A stretch of DNA of 64,000 bases. Origin: Streptomyces spororaveus (lineage in GTDB: Bacteria > Actinomycetota > Actinomycetes > Streptomycetales > Streptomycetaceae). The stretch spans positions 1,364,001-1,428,000 of the forward strand of contig NZ_BNED01000005.1 of the NCBI RefSeq assembly GCF_016755875.1, written 5' to 3'. Numbering within the stretch: position 1 is the stretch's first letter; every line of letters begins with the position of its first letter. Shown here in pieces: positions 35,503-45,200 of this stretch. The notes below the pieces were generated by a model, which ran no database searches, had not been told where the DNA came from, and worked only from the letters and a program-made list of their open reading frames with translations. The position numbers were made by a program, and so were the translations under genes.

Positions 35503-37509
35503 TCACCAGCCCTGCTGTACGACACCGAGTACGACCGGCGGCGCGGACGATGCAGGGGCGCCAGGGGCGGCCGACCCGACGGGGGCGGGTGCGCGCTCCC
35601 CCTGGCCGGGCGGCGGGGAGACCAGCAGTTCGAGGACTTCGCTCAGCATCCCCTCCAGGTTGCCGAGGAGGCCTCCCTGCAGCCTCTGCCAGCCCTCGGC
35701 GTCCTCCTCGCCCACCGCGTACATCCCCGTGTGCTTCAAGAGCACTTCTCCGACCTGGCGGTTCTTCTCCTCCGTCCGCTTCTCGTGTTCCGGGTTGTGG
35801 AGGAAGAAGTTGCGCAGTCCGTGCACTTCTCCCAACCGCCCGTCCCACAACGGCTCCGCGAGGGCGGGCAAGGGGAGTTTCGCCACGTACTTCGGGTCCT
35901 GCTTGGGGAAACGGACGGATGTGTGGAGGCGTTCGTGGAACACCTTGTCGGCGGCCGCCAGCCAAGCGGTGAAGTCCATGTGGCTCACGGTGATCCGGCG
36001 CAGCCGCTGCAGATCGACCGGCGGCGCCGCGTCGAACAGCGCGTAACCGAGCCGGGGCACCGATGCCGCGCAGATCTCCGAGTAGAGCCCGAGGACGGTC
36101 TCCACCCGCGCCTCCCAGCGCTCGCGCCGGGAGGGGTCGACCATCGGCCGGCCGGGCACGGCGGCGACGGCGCCGGGGTCGAGCTGCAGCGCGGGCAGCC
36201 GTCTCTGCGCCGGGGAGCCGACAGACCTGACGACGCCGCTGCCCAGCTCCGCGAAGTACTCCTCCAGCACGTCCACCCCGCCGATGCGGTGCCGGTCGCC
36301 GCCCGCGACGTCGGCCAGCTGCTGGAGCAGTTCGTGGTTGGGGACCAGGTGCAGGGGCGGCTCGGCACGTACCTTCTGCTGCTTGCAGTAGTCCTCCCAC
36401 CACCGGCCGAAGAGCGTCTGGTCGCTGATCCCCACCGCGTGGAGCCGGATGCCGAGCTCCGTGTGGAGTTCCTCCATCGTCGACACCGGGTCTTCCGTGC
36501 CGACGACCGACTCGCCGCTTCGGTCCTCGCTCATCGGCGCCCAGTGCGCACCGTCGCTCACGAGGACGATGAGCTTGTCGTTGTCGGGGACGCCGTGCCG
36601 GTAGAGCAGCTCCCCGGCCCGGTGCAGGGCCTTTCCGATGTCGGTGGGCTGGTCACCGTGTTTGAGCAGGGTGACGGCACCGCGCAGCTGCTCCAGACTC
36701 CGGTCGCCGGGAGCGGTCGTCACCTCGGCCATGCCGTCCCGGCCGGGGAAGAGAACCTGGGTGGTGAGGTCGAACCGCACGAGGGCGAACCGCGTGACCA
36801 GGCCGTCCACCTGGGCCCGTGCGTCGATCATGGTGCGCAGGGCTCTCTTGAGTGCTTCCATCCGGGTCACTCGGAGGTCCCGGCGGATGCGGAAGCCTTC
36901 CCGCGCATCGGGGATGTCGTTGGCCCCCATGGAGCCGCTGCAGTCGGCCAGCACCACGATGTCGACAGCGCTCCGCACCCCCGGGGCGAACACGCTGATC
37001 TTCGTCTGCGCGCCGATGCTGACCAGTCCGTTCAGCGCCTGACCGGACCGGTCGGCAACGGAGCGCACCCGGAAGGGGTGCCCGTCGACGTCGATCCACT
37101 CGTCCGCGTGTCCCTGACCGTCCCCGTGTACGAAGACGTGGCCGGACAGCAGCGTCGAGTTCTGTACGCGCCGGGTCGCCTCGTCCAGGGAGAGTTCGGC
37201 CGGTGACTCCAGCTCCACCGCCGCCGGCACCGCCGCTTCCACGGGCCTCAGTTTCCACGGCGCCTCCGCCAGCCCGTACTCCATGGCCAGCTGTTCCGGA
37301 ACGACCAGTACGTCCTCGGGCAGCTGGGGGACGGGGACCAGCCGTACGGCCACGGACCGGTCGGAGCCGACGCCGCGCGCCAGGAGCACACCCGCGGTCT
37401 CCGCCGGGAGCCGGCGCGTGGACAGGGCCAGCCGGTTGCCTGCCACGAGCCCCTGCCCGGTGGCCGTGATCAGCCGCGTGTTGTCCGGCGCAAAACCGGG
37501 GAGACTCAT
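35503..37509 (-). CDS. von Willebrand factor A domain protein with barrel-like N-terminus and Rx4H (HEPN-like) C-terminus
   Basis: ATG 37509 overlaps the upstream stop by four bases and gives 668 aa. Residues ~10-95 (LITATGQGLVAGNRLALS, VLVVPEQLAMEYGLAEAPWKLRPV) resemble a double-psi-barrel adaptor of Cdc48-N type. The vWA domain spans ~180-425 with an intact metal site: DCSGS at 189-193, Thr289 and SDG at 318-320. Near the C-terminus HGLRNFFLH contains Arg566-Asn567-x3-His571, the Rx4H pattern of HEPN ribonucleases, set between helices. The final ~35 residues are Pro/Ala-rich. It probably assembles with the coupled upstream gene products; HEPN assignment is by motif only. Confidence 0.8.
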   Translation of the reverse strand: MSLPGFAPDNTRLITATGQGLVAGNRLALSTRRLPAETAGVLLARGVGSDRSVAVRLVPVPQLPEDVLVVPEQLAMEYGLAEAPWKLRPVEAAVPAAVELESPAELSLDEATRRVQNSTLLSGHVFVHGDGQGHADEWIDVDGHPFRVRSVADRSGQALNGLVSIGAQTKISVFAPGVRSAVDIVVLADCSGSMGANDIPDAREGFRIRRDLRVTRMEALKRALRTMIDARAQVDGLVTRFALVRFDLTTQVLFPGRDGMAEVTTAPGDRSLEQLRGAVTLLKHGDQPTDIGKALHRAGELLYRHGVPDNDKLIVLVSDGAHWAPMSEDRSGESVVGTEDPVSTMEELHTELGIRLHAVGISDQTLFGRWWEDYCKQQKVRAEPPLHLVPNHELLQQLADVAGGDRHRIGGVDVLEEYFAELGSGVVRSVGSPAQRRLPALQLDPGAVAAVPGRPMVDPSRRERWEARVETVLGLYSEICAASVPRLGYALFDAAPPVDLQRLRRITVSHMDFTAWLAAADKVFHERLHTSVRFPKQDPKYVAKLPLPALAEPLWDGRLGEVHGLRNFFLHNPEHEKRTEEKNRQVGEVLLKHTGMYAVGEEDAEGWQRLQGGLLGNLEGMLSEVLELLVSPPPGQGERAPAPVGSAAPGAPASSAPPVVLGVVQQGW

Positions 37510-38807
37510 TCCCGCTCCAATTGGATGTTGATACCGAGCCGCGTCCGCAGTTCCTGCACCACCGCGCCGCCGGTGCCGATGAACCGGCTGCGCATGTCCT
37601 GGGGGACCCGTACGAAGAGGATGTTGCTCTTGCGCCTGTAGTCGGAGAACGTGACGGCATCCGCGAGCTCGTGCTTTCCGGACTGCTGCAGCAGCGTCCG
37701 CAGCCGTGCGAAGTGCCCCCGTCCTTCTTCGTGGCTGTCGCGGAACCGCTGCACGTCCTCGCGGCGTGACGCCGCCTGTTCGTCGAGCAGGCGCAGAGCC
37801 GTCTGGACGAGGTTGCCGCCGTCCCGGCCGCCGCGGCGCCGCAGATCGTCCTGGAGCCGTACGAACAGGGCGTCGACGGCCCCCATGTCGAGGACGCGCT
37901 GGCAGGTGTTGATGAAGATGTGCCGGACGATGCCGATCCGCGGCAGGAACGCCGCCCTGCGTCCGCCGGACCGGTTGCCACGGCGAGCCTGGGAACGCGC
38001 CACGGTACCCGCCACGACGAGGGCGACCAGGGCCTCGGGAGCGGAACCGCGCAAGTCCCTGTGGTGCCGGCCGCACAGCGCGAGCCCCTTGCTCCGCGCT
38101 CCGTAGATCTGCCACCGCATGACGTGCTCGCCACAGACGCGACGGCCGCAGGCGCGCGCGTCGTCCAGGCCGAGGTGCTCGCAGCGGATGTGACCCGTGG
38201 CCGGGCAACCGGGCCGTTCGCAGGCGGGGAAGCGGTCGGCGTGGCAGTCCACGCAGTAGGCCAGCGAGGCGTCCCCGGGGTGCGGCACGAGGTGGTCGTC
38301 GCACCACGCCCGCCCCGAACGGCAGCGCGGGCCCCCGCACCAGCCGCGGCCCGGCCGGCCGCACCGGCAGGTGGGTTCGTGCCGGACGCAGGACGCCCGG
38401 AGGCTGCCTTCCAGGAAGACCGCGTGGGCGTCGCACACCCGGCCGGGCCTCTCCTTGGTGCCGCAGCCGGTGCAGGTGAACGGGGCGTAGGTGGTCGTTC
38501 CGGAGGCCCGGCACGTGTCGCAGACGTACCTGACCCTCGGCGGCTCCAGAACTCCGCGTACGGCGAAGGGGGTCGCCGCGCTGAAGGGTACGGGCGCCGT
38601 GGCCGGGCTGAGGAACCAGACCCCGACCTCTCCCTCCTCCCCGAGGTCCAGCCGCACCCGTGGTCCCGACCGGGGGTCGAGCGTCACCAGGACGGGCTCC
38701 AGCAGCTCCCACAACGCCATGTAGCCATCGGGCGAGCCGGGCACCTTCCGGTGGGCGCGCAGATCCAGCATGACGGGCACGGCGGCCGCGGCATGTGCCG
38801 TGGTCAT
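37506..38807 (-). CDS. Multi-zinc-finger (B-box/treble-clef-like) protein with C-terminal KH domain
   Basis: ATG 38807 overlaps the upstream stop and gives 433 aa. Residues 1-90 form a beta-rich head. From 95 to 250 there are about ten Cys/His pairs (YVCDTCRAS, TCTGCGT, CRCGRPG, WCDDHLV, YCVDCHADRFPACERPGC, VCGEHV, LCGRHHRDL), arranged like successive B-box or treble-clef zinc fingers. A helical linker leads to a KH-like module at ~394-433 with the GTGG loop at 411-414 (RFIGTGGAVVQEL), suggesting nucleic-acid binding. The stop overlaps the vWA start (ATGA), so the products are made together. Confidence 0.78.
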   Translation of the reverse strand: MTTAHAAAAVPVMLDLRAHRKVPGSPDGYMALWELLEPVLVTLDPRSGPRVRLDLGEEGEVGVWFLSPATAPVPFSAATPFAVRGVLEPPRVRYVCDTCRASGTTTYAPFTCTGCGTKERPGRVCDAHAVFLEGSLRASCVRHEPTCRCGRPGRGWCGGPRCRSGRAWCDDHLVPHPGDASLAYCVDCHADRFPACERPGCPATGHIRCEHLGLDDARACGRRVCGEHVMRWQIYGARSKGLALCGRHHRDLRGSAPEALVALVVAGTVARSQARRGNRSGGRRAAFLPRIGIVRHIFINTCQRVLDMGAVDALFVRLQDDLRRRGGRDGGNLVQTALRLLDEQAASRREDVQRFRDSHEEGRGHFARLRTLLQQSGKHELADAVTFSDYRRKSNILFVRVPQDMRSRFIGTGGAVVQELRTRLGINIQLERE

Positions 38808-40693
38808 CGGGTGGCCTCCTCGGTGGCGTCGGTCCTGTCGTCTCCCGCCGGTGCGACCAGCAGGAGCTCCACCGTGCCGCGGCGTTCCTTCGCCTTTCCG
38901 GTGTACGTGGTGTCGGTGAGCAGGACGGATCTGACGCCGCCCGGCGGCCGGCCGAGAGTCCGCAGTCCCGCCCGTACCCGCGGACGGTCGGCTTCGGACA
39001 CGTCCCAGTGCAGGAGCGCGAGACCCGACTCGCCCGCGCTGTTCAGCGCACGACCGGCCGCGGGTTCGTCCCACGACGACAACGGGGTGTCGCAGCTCAC
39101 CTGCTGGGCGCGCCGCGGGCGCAGCACACGGCGCAGGGCCTTCGCCTCCTCCCGGTCCCGCTGCCGCAACGGCCGGGTGAGGTCGGCCTCGGTGGCGGAG
39201 CGGCAGTACGCGCGCAGCGCCTCGACGATCTCGGCGGGTGTCCTGTCCGCACCCGCGACCAGGTCGAGGAGCCGGTCGGCGGACAGACCGGCGTGGGGAC
39301 CGCGGCGTCCGTCCGAACGGGGTGCCGAGCGGCCGGCCGCCGCGGCCGGCCGGCGCTGCCCCGGCGTCCCGGTGGCGTTCTGCCGGTCCGGTACGGCCCG
39401 TGCGGGGGCCAGCTGGCCGGCCAGCCAGACGCGGGCGGCCGAGGTACTGCCCGCCGCACGCTCCAGGTTGGCGGCGCTGACATGGTCCTTGATCAGCCAC
39501 TCGGGTGACCTCAGCCCCTGCGCCAGCCGGTCGGCCGCGAGCAGGCCGGTGTCCTGCTCGTGCCACCTGGCGAGGAGGTCGTTCTCGTTGCGCACGAAGC
39601 CGTCGGAAGACGCGTCGGCGGTGAGTTCCAGACCCAGGAAGATCTGGGAGAGCTCGTGGGGGTGCGTGTCGAGCTGGCGGAAGTACGGCAGGAGTTCGGC
39701 GAGCATCGCCGACGCCGCCTGCCCTGCCGTGACCGTGGTGGTCGTGCTCGTCCGAGCACCGTTCGGCTTCGCCGCTCCGCCGGCCGACGACCGCTGCTCG
39801 ACGTCGAACTGTGCCGCCAGACCGTGGGCGATCGCCCGTGAGCGGTTGCGCTCCAGTACGGGCTGCGGGACGGAGCGCACCCGCTGGCCCGCTCGTTCCA
39901 GATCCCGGACCCGCATCGCGATCGCCTGCACGACGAGCGCGTGCGTCATGGCCGAGGAGACGGACATCTGGGCGTCGAAGAGGCGGAGGGCCACGTCGCC
40001 CTCCGCCGCCAGGCCGGCCTCACCCAGCGGGTTGACGTCCATCGCCTCAAGCCGGGCCAGCCGCTCGTTGCGCTTCAGCCCCGCCCGCACACGGTCGAGG
40101 TGCTGGGGGGAGAAGGAGGCGATGTAGCGCGTCGCGACCTGGTCGGTGGCCCGGGAGAGGCGGGCGGAGCCCCGGGCCGAGGCGTACGCGGGACCGTGGA
40201 GCTGGCGTGCGGTCAGGGAGATCAGGGAAGGCGAGTACTCGCGGACCAGGTTGCAGAGGAGTTCGCGCTGCACGTCACTGACCACTTCAAGGGAGTGCAG
40301 GTCCGCACACAGCCCTCCCGCCGGATCGTCACCTCCGCCCGGAACCCATCCGCTCGGCACCAGGACACCGCCGGCCTTCTGCGTCTCTCCGGCCAGGACG
40401 GCGACGGCCTCGGCCAACGCCCCGGCCACGGCCCTGCGCATGGCCTGGTCGTGCAGGACGACCTGCCCCGTGTCGATCCACACCGCGGCCGCGGCCCGCG
40501 GGACGGGACGCAGGGTCAAGGGCACACCGGTGGGCAGGACGGGGAGGCGTGGCGGCTTGGCCAGCAGCCGTGCCGTGATCGCCGCCCGGGTCTCCAGGCC
40601 GTACCGGTCCCGGTCACGGGACCGTCCGATCACCGTGTACCCCTTGGCCAACCGCTGCCTGAGCGGTCCCGAACGGTAAAGCGTGACGAGCAC
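38804..40693 (-). CDS. Uncharacterised 629-aa protein, possible amidoligase-like fold
   Basis: ATG 40693 starts 7 bp after the upstream gene ends; the 3' end overlaps the zinc-finger/KH gene by four bases. Residues ~70-330 include a strand/helix pattern (VWIDTGQVVLHDQAMRRAVAGAL; NLVREYSPSLISLTARQLHGPAYASARGS; VALRLFDAQMSVSSAMTHALVVQAIAMR) that loosely recalls glutamate-cysteine-ligase-type carboxylate-amine ligases, but no catalytic residue can be certified. The C-terminal third has a basic linker and a globular end (SGLALLHWDVSEADRPRVRAGL). No membrane helix. Function unknown. Confidence 0.65.
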   Translation of the reverse strand: MLVTLYRSGPLRQRLAKGYTVIGRSRDRDRYGLETRAAITARLLAKPPRLPVLPTGVPLTLRPVPRAAAAVWIDTGQVVLHDQAMRRAVAGALAEAVAVLAGETQKAGGVLVPSGWVPGGGDDPAGGLCADLHSLEVVSDVQRELLCNLVREYSPSLISLTARQLHGPAYASARGSARLSRATDQVATRYIASFSPQHLDRVRAGLKRNERLARLEAMDVNPLGEAGLAAEGDVALRLFDAQMSVSSAMTHALVVQAIAMRVRDLERAGQRVRSVPQPVLERNRSRAIAHGLAAQFDVEQRSSAGGAAKPNGARTSTTTTVTAGQAASAMLAELLPYFRQLDTHPHELSQIFLGLELTADASSDGFVRNENDLLARWHEQDTGLLAADRLAQGLRSPEWLIKDHVSAANLERAAGSTSAARVWLAGQLAPARAVPDRQNATGTPGQRRPAAAAGRSAPRSDGRRGPHAGLSADRLLDLVAGADRTPAEIVEALRAYCRSATEADLTRPLRQRDREEAKALRRVLRPRRAQQVSCDTPLSSWDEPAAGRALNSAGESGLALLHWDVSEADRPRVRAGLRTLGRPPGGVRSVLLTDTTYTGKAKERRGTVELLLVAPAGDDRTDATEEATR

Positions 40694-40699
40694 GGGAGA

Positions 40700-41950
40700 T
40701 CAGACCTCCGGCCTTCGAAGTTCGGCGGACGCGAGCCCGCGTACGGCGGGGATCGCGAGGAACAGCACGACCGTTATCGCGAGCGCCGCGAGCGTGCTGT
40801 ACAGCAGCGTCTTCGGCCCGGGCTCCCCCCACAGCGCCCCGGCCGCATAGGCGACGGCGAAGGGCAGTCCTATGGTGGACAGCAGCCCGACGGCGAGGCC
40901 GCTGCGCCGGGCGCGGGCGGTCTCCACGTAGCGGGCGGCGTCGGCGAGCGCCGTCCCGGCCTGTGCGAGGAGTCCGGGGAGCCGGTGCTGTTCCTGGAAG
41001 CGCTCCAGGAGCGTGTTGGCGTTGCCGTGCACGGTGATGTGTGAGGACCACAGCGCCCGCCGCAGTTCGATCTGCTTGCGCTCCAGGTCGAGCAGGCGGC
41101 GGGCCTCCGCCTGCCGCGCGGGCAGCCGGGCCAGGGAATTGGCCAGGAAGTTGACGCCCAGCACCTGCCAGCGCCCGAGGAGGAACGCGTCGAGGTAGAT
41201 GGTGTGCACGAGCGACGCGGCCGTGGGGTGGAAGCCGGCGCCGTCGCCCGAGTCCGGTGAGGTGCCGATGAAGGCCGCGCCGTCCCGTAACACCAGCGCC
41301 TGCCAGTCCGCGGAGAGCCGAACCCTCCCGGCGAACAGCCCGTCGTCCTCCGGATCGGGCGGGAAGTGGACGACCGGCGTAGCGGACGCCGACAGCCACA
41401 GCCATTGGTCACGGGCGCCCCACGCCGTGTACGGCGGCGGCATCACCTCGGGTAAGGCTCCGTCGTCGAACGTGATGTGCGACAGGACCCATGCCTTGCG
41501 CTCGGATTCGAGCAGCCGGACCCCGGCGGGCAGCAGTCCCGCGTACTCCGCGCGCTTGGCCGTCAGGTCGCGGAGCCGCGGAAGGTCGTTCAGCGGATCG
41601 CCGGACAGCCGCATGTGCAGGACGACGACGGCCCGCCGGGGCGCGTCCGAGGCCAGGACCTGAGGCAGGCGCAGCATCTCCATCGCCTCCACCACAGGCG
41701 CGGCGGGCGTCCCGGCGGGGGCATGGGGGAGAGGGGAAACGCAACGGTGCCAGCGGGAGGGGTGTCCGGTCGCCCCGTAGACGGACTCTCCGACGCGCGG
41801 CTCGAAGTACGTCATCCGCCGTTCCCGGTCGGCCACTCCGGTGGCCAAGCGCACCGGCAGGGGACCCTCCGTCCAGTCGGGCGCCGGTGGTCCGTCACCC
41901 AGCCCCTCAACATCGAAAACGACACAGGCCGTTGCCCGTTGTACGGACAT
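40700..41950 (-). CDS. Membrane-anchored protein with two C-terminal helices (CorA-like topology)
   Basis: ATG 41950 follows GGTGGGGGG and gives 416 aa; it is the first gene of the four-gene operon. A large soluble part (~1-340, with VVVLHMRLSGDPLNDLPRLRDLT and a long coiled region ARQAEARRLLDLERKQIELRRALW) precedes two closely spaced membrane helices (~345-370 and 378-400). This order - soluble domain, long helix, two terminal helices - is that of CorA-superfamily channels, but the GMN signature is absent. It may anchor the system to the membrane. Confidence 0.68.
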   Translation of the reverse strand: MSVQRATACVVFDVEGLGDGPPAPDWTEGPLPVRLATGVADRERRMTYFEPRVGESVYGATGHPSRWHRCVSPLPHAPAGTPAAPVVEAMEMLRLPQVLASDAPRRAVVVLHMRLSGDPLNDLPRLRDLTAKRAEYAGLLPAGVRLLESERKAWVLSHITFDDGALPEVMPPPYTAWGARDQWLWLSASATPVVHFPPDPEDDGLFAGRVRLSADWQALVLRDGAAFIGTSPDSGDGAGFHPTAASLVHTIYLDAFLLGRWQVLGVNFLANSLARLPARQAEARRLLDLERKQIELRRALWSSHITVHGNANTLLERFQEQHRLPGLLAQAGTALADAARYVETARARRSGLAVGLLSTIGLPFAVAYAAGALWGEPGPKTLLYSTLAALAITVVLFLAIPAVRGLASAELRRPEV

Positions 41951-42297
41951 GAACCCCCCACCGTCGATCCCGGCTCCTGTGATGCATGCTACTGCTGTTC
42001 CCGACATCCGTTCTCCGGATCGGGTCGAAGGCGGTCAGTTCGAATCGCTACGCCAACGGCCCGCCGAACCAGACGGGTTGACCCCCTCGGCTGTAGCGCT
42101 GTGATCAGCAGGACGGGAACCCTCGGCGCAGGAGGCCGGCATCGCCGGGACGCGGTGCGGACCCGTGCCGAGCGCTTGCCGGCCCGGACCCGGACGCCCG
42201 CGCCCGCCGGGCCGTGTGGGGTACAGCGGCGGGCCAAAGGGACGATCGGCGTGCGCGCGTCCCCGGGATGCGGCTGCGGTTTCACTACCTTCGGCAT
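41951..42297. promoter_or_regulatory. Divergent intergenic region between two operons
   Basis: About 350 bp with no convincing gene. It separates the start of the four-gene minus-strand operon from the start of the phospholipase/dioxygenase operon and must hold promoters for both. I see no strong inverted repeat. The phospholipase start at 42298 has no clear ribosome-binding site. Confidence 0.4.
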
Positions 42298-45200
42298 ATG
42301 ACGCACCCTCAGGAGTACGCCCCGAGACGTCAGATTCCAAGCTGGGCCCCCTGGCTTTGCTGGGGCGGTCTGATCATCGGAATCATCCTGATGCTGGTGT
42401 ACTGGCTGGCCCCGCCCCTGGTCAAACCTGATCCGGGGGCGGAGGTTCAACTGCAGTTCGCCGCGGGCGAGGACCCGATCCGCGAGGCCGTGCTGGAGAT
42501 CATCGGCGGCAACGGCAGTGACAGGGCCGAGCTCTTCAAGGACGGGCTCCTCCTCGACTGGCAGATGTTCGTCCCGGGGTACACGTTGGCGCTGGCCGCC
42601 GTGTTCGGCTTCGGAACCCTCTTCCTCTACCGGAGTGCCTCTCGTACGTGGGCCCGCCGTGCGCTGGCCATCACCGCCGTACCGCTGGTGGCGGACTGCG
42701 CGGAGAACCTCTTCCTGTACCTGGGGCTGGAGCGGCTCGACGGCGACCCGGACTGGGCCTTCACCTGGGCCGCCTACTGCGCCCAGGTCAAATGGACGGT
42801 CGTCGTCCCGCTGGTCGCCGCGGCCCTGTGGGCGGGCACCACCCTGGCCTTCCGCCTGGTACTGCGCCCCCGGGCCGAGGTACAGGGACCGCAGCCGCCG
42901 CATCCGCGTGCCGTCGTACGCAGCGCGCACAAGCTGGCCGACGGGTCCGAGAGCTGGTGGGACGACCCGGACGTGATCGCCCCGCCCGCGGCACCGCACT
43001 CCGCCACTCCCCTGGCGGACTGGACAGCCCCGTACACGCCGCCCTCACCGAACGGCGCAGCGCGCCCCGGGCCGAAGGACAGCGCGAAGGCCCGCTGGCA
43101 CACCAGGGCGCTCCAACTGCCCGGCCGGGAGCCGGCAGAGGTCGGCATCTGCGCGTCCGGCGGCGGGATCCGCTCCGCCTCGGTCGTCCTGGGCGCCCTC
43201 CAGGCGCTGCGGGACGCGGGCGTGGTCCGTGCAGCGCGCTACCTGGTGTCCGTGTCGGGCGGCGGTTTCACGGCCGGAGCGTTCCAGCTGGCACTCACCC
43301 CGGAACAGCCCAGGGACAAGAAGGGGAAGCCCTTCGTGCGGGCCGATCTCGCCACGCCCGAGGACGTGTTCGCCCCCGGCAGCCCCGAAGAGGACCACGT
43401 CCGCCGGCACGCGAAGTACCTCGCGGACAGCCCCAAGGAGAAGCTGCAGGCCGCGGGGACCGTGCTGCGCGGCATGTTCGTCTCCCTCGGGATGCTGGCG
43501 CTGATCTTCACCGTGGCGGGCATGTACCTGCACGCCTTCTACTCGTTCGTCCCTCTGACCGACCTCGACAGCCTCCGGCACCCTGATGGCCGGGTCCCGG
43601 ACTTCAGGCCGTACGCCCACGTCCGGATTCCCGTTCTCGCCCTCATCGCGCTCGCCGGTGTGGTGACCCTGGTCGCCTCGCTCGTCAGGGCGTCCACCGG
43701 GAAGTCGCGCCCGGCCTGGGTGCGGAGCACCATCAAGACGATCGTGGCACTGGCTCTGGCGGTCGCCGCGTACACCGTGGTCTTCCCTGCCGTGATCTGG
43801 TTCTTCGTATGGCTGGCCGACACGCAGACGCTCCTCCCCAAGGGCGGCCGGGGCGTGTCCCTGCTCGCTGTGCTCACGGCCGCGGCGACATGGCTGGGCG
43901 CGCTGTACACCGCGGCCCACAAGTCGGTGAAGAAGCTCAAGCCGGACGGTGACACGGCGGGCATGTTCTCCAAGAGCGGCAAGTCGATCACCGTCCAGAG
44001 CAGTACCGGCTGGGTGAAGGCGATCGTCTGCTGGCTGGTGCTGCTCCTGCTCGGCTTCTTCGGTCTCGCGCTTCTCTCCTGGGTCGCCGTATACGCGGGC
44101 GAGTGGGACTGGTGGTGGAAGTGGGGCCTGCCGGTCGCCCTGCTCGTCCTGCCGTTCCTCATCGACCAGACCACCTTCAGCCTGCACCCCTTCTACCGGC
44201 AGAGACTGGCCGGCGCCTTCGCCGTGCGACGCGCGGTACTGAAGGACGGCTCGGTCGGAGGCCTCCCGTACGACTACAACGCCGAACCGACCAGCCTCAG
44301 TACCCATGCCCGGAAGGTGGACCGCTTCCCCCAGGTCATCTTCGCCGCCTCCGCCGCCGTCTCGCTGCGCAACCGCACCGCGCCCGGCCGGCCTGCGGTC
44401 CCCTTCACCTTCGCCTCCGACTATGTGGGCGGCCCCGATACCGGCTGGGTGCGCACGTCCACGATGGAGGCGACGGCCCGGCCGCTGATCAGGCGCGACA
44501 TCACGGTGCAGTCCGCCGTCGCGGTGTCCGGAGCGGCGTTCGCCTCCGCCATGGGTACGCAGACGATGTTCTTCGAGCGGCTGCTCGCGCTGTCCAACCT
44601 GCGTCTGGGTACCTGGGTGCCGAACCCCGCCTATCTCGCGGAGCTGGCGAAGTACGGTCCCGACTGGACCATGCCCCGGCTGCCGAGGATGCGGCGGCTC
44701 CGCTACCAGTTGCAGGAGCTCGTGGGCCGGTACTCGGACACCAGCCCGATGCTGCTGTGCACCGACGGGGGGCACTTCGACAACCTCGGGCTGGTCGAGA
44801 TGCTCCGGCTCCGCTGCCGGACGATCTACGTCATCGACTCCAGCGGGGACACGCCGCCGCTGGCCACCACCCTCGCCCAAGCCGTGACCCTCGCCTACGA
44901 GGACCTCGGGGTGGTCATCGAGTTCCCGAAGGAGGAGGTGCTCAAGCTGGTGCCGGGCAGCGCCGCGCCGCTCAAGCCGACGGAAGGGATGGCGGCCCTC
45001 AACGCGCGGTTCTCCGCGAGCTGTGTGGTGACGGGAACGATCAAGTATCCCGAGCCGGTCCTCTTCGACCCCGACGCTCCCCCCTCCGACGAGGGCACGA
45101 TCATCTTCGCCAAGGCGAACCTGACTCCGGACATGTCCTACGAGCTGCTGAGTTACGCCCTCAAGGAGAAGGCCTTCCCCCGGCAGGCCACGTTCGACCA

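Noticed and set aside
37510..38712. Extension of the vWA gene frame upstream to give a protein of over 1000 residues
   Set aside because: The extended frame is the shadow of the zinc-finger/KH gene; ATG 37509 overlaps that gene's stop in the usual ATGA coupling.
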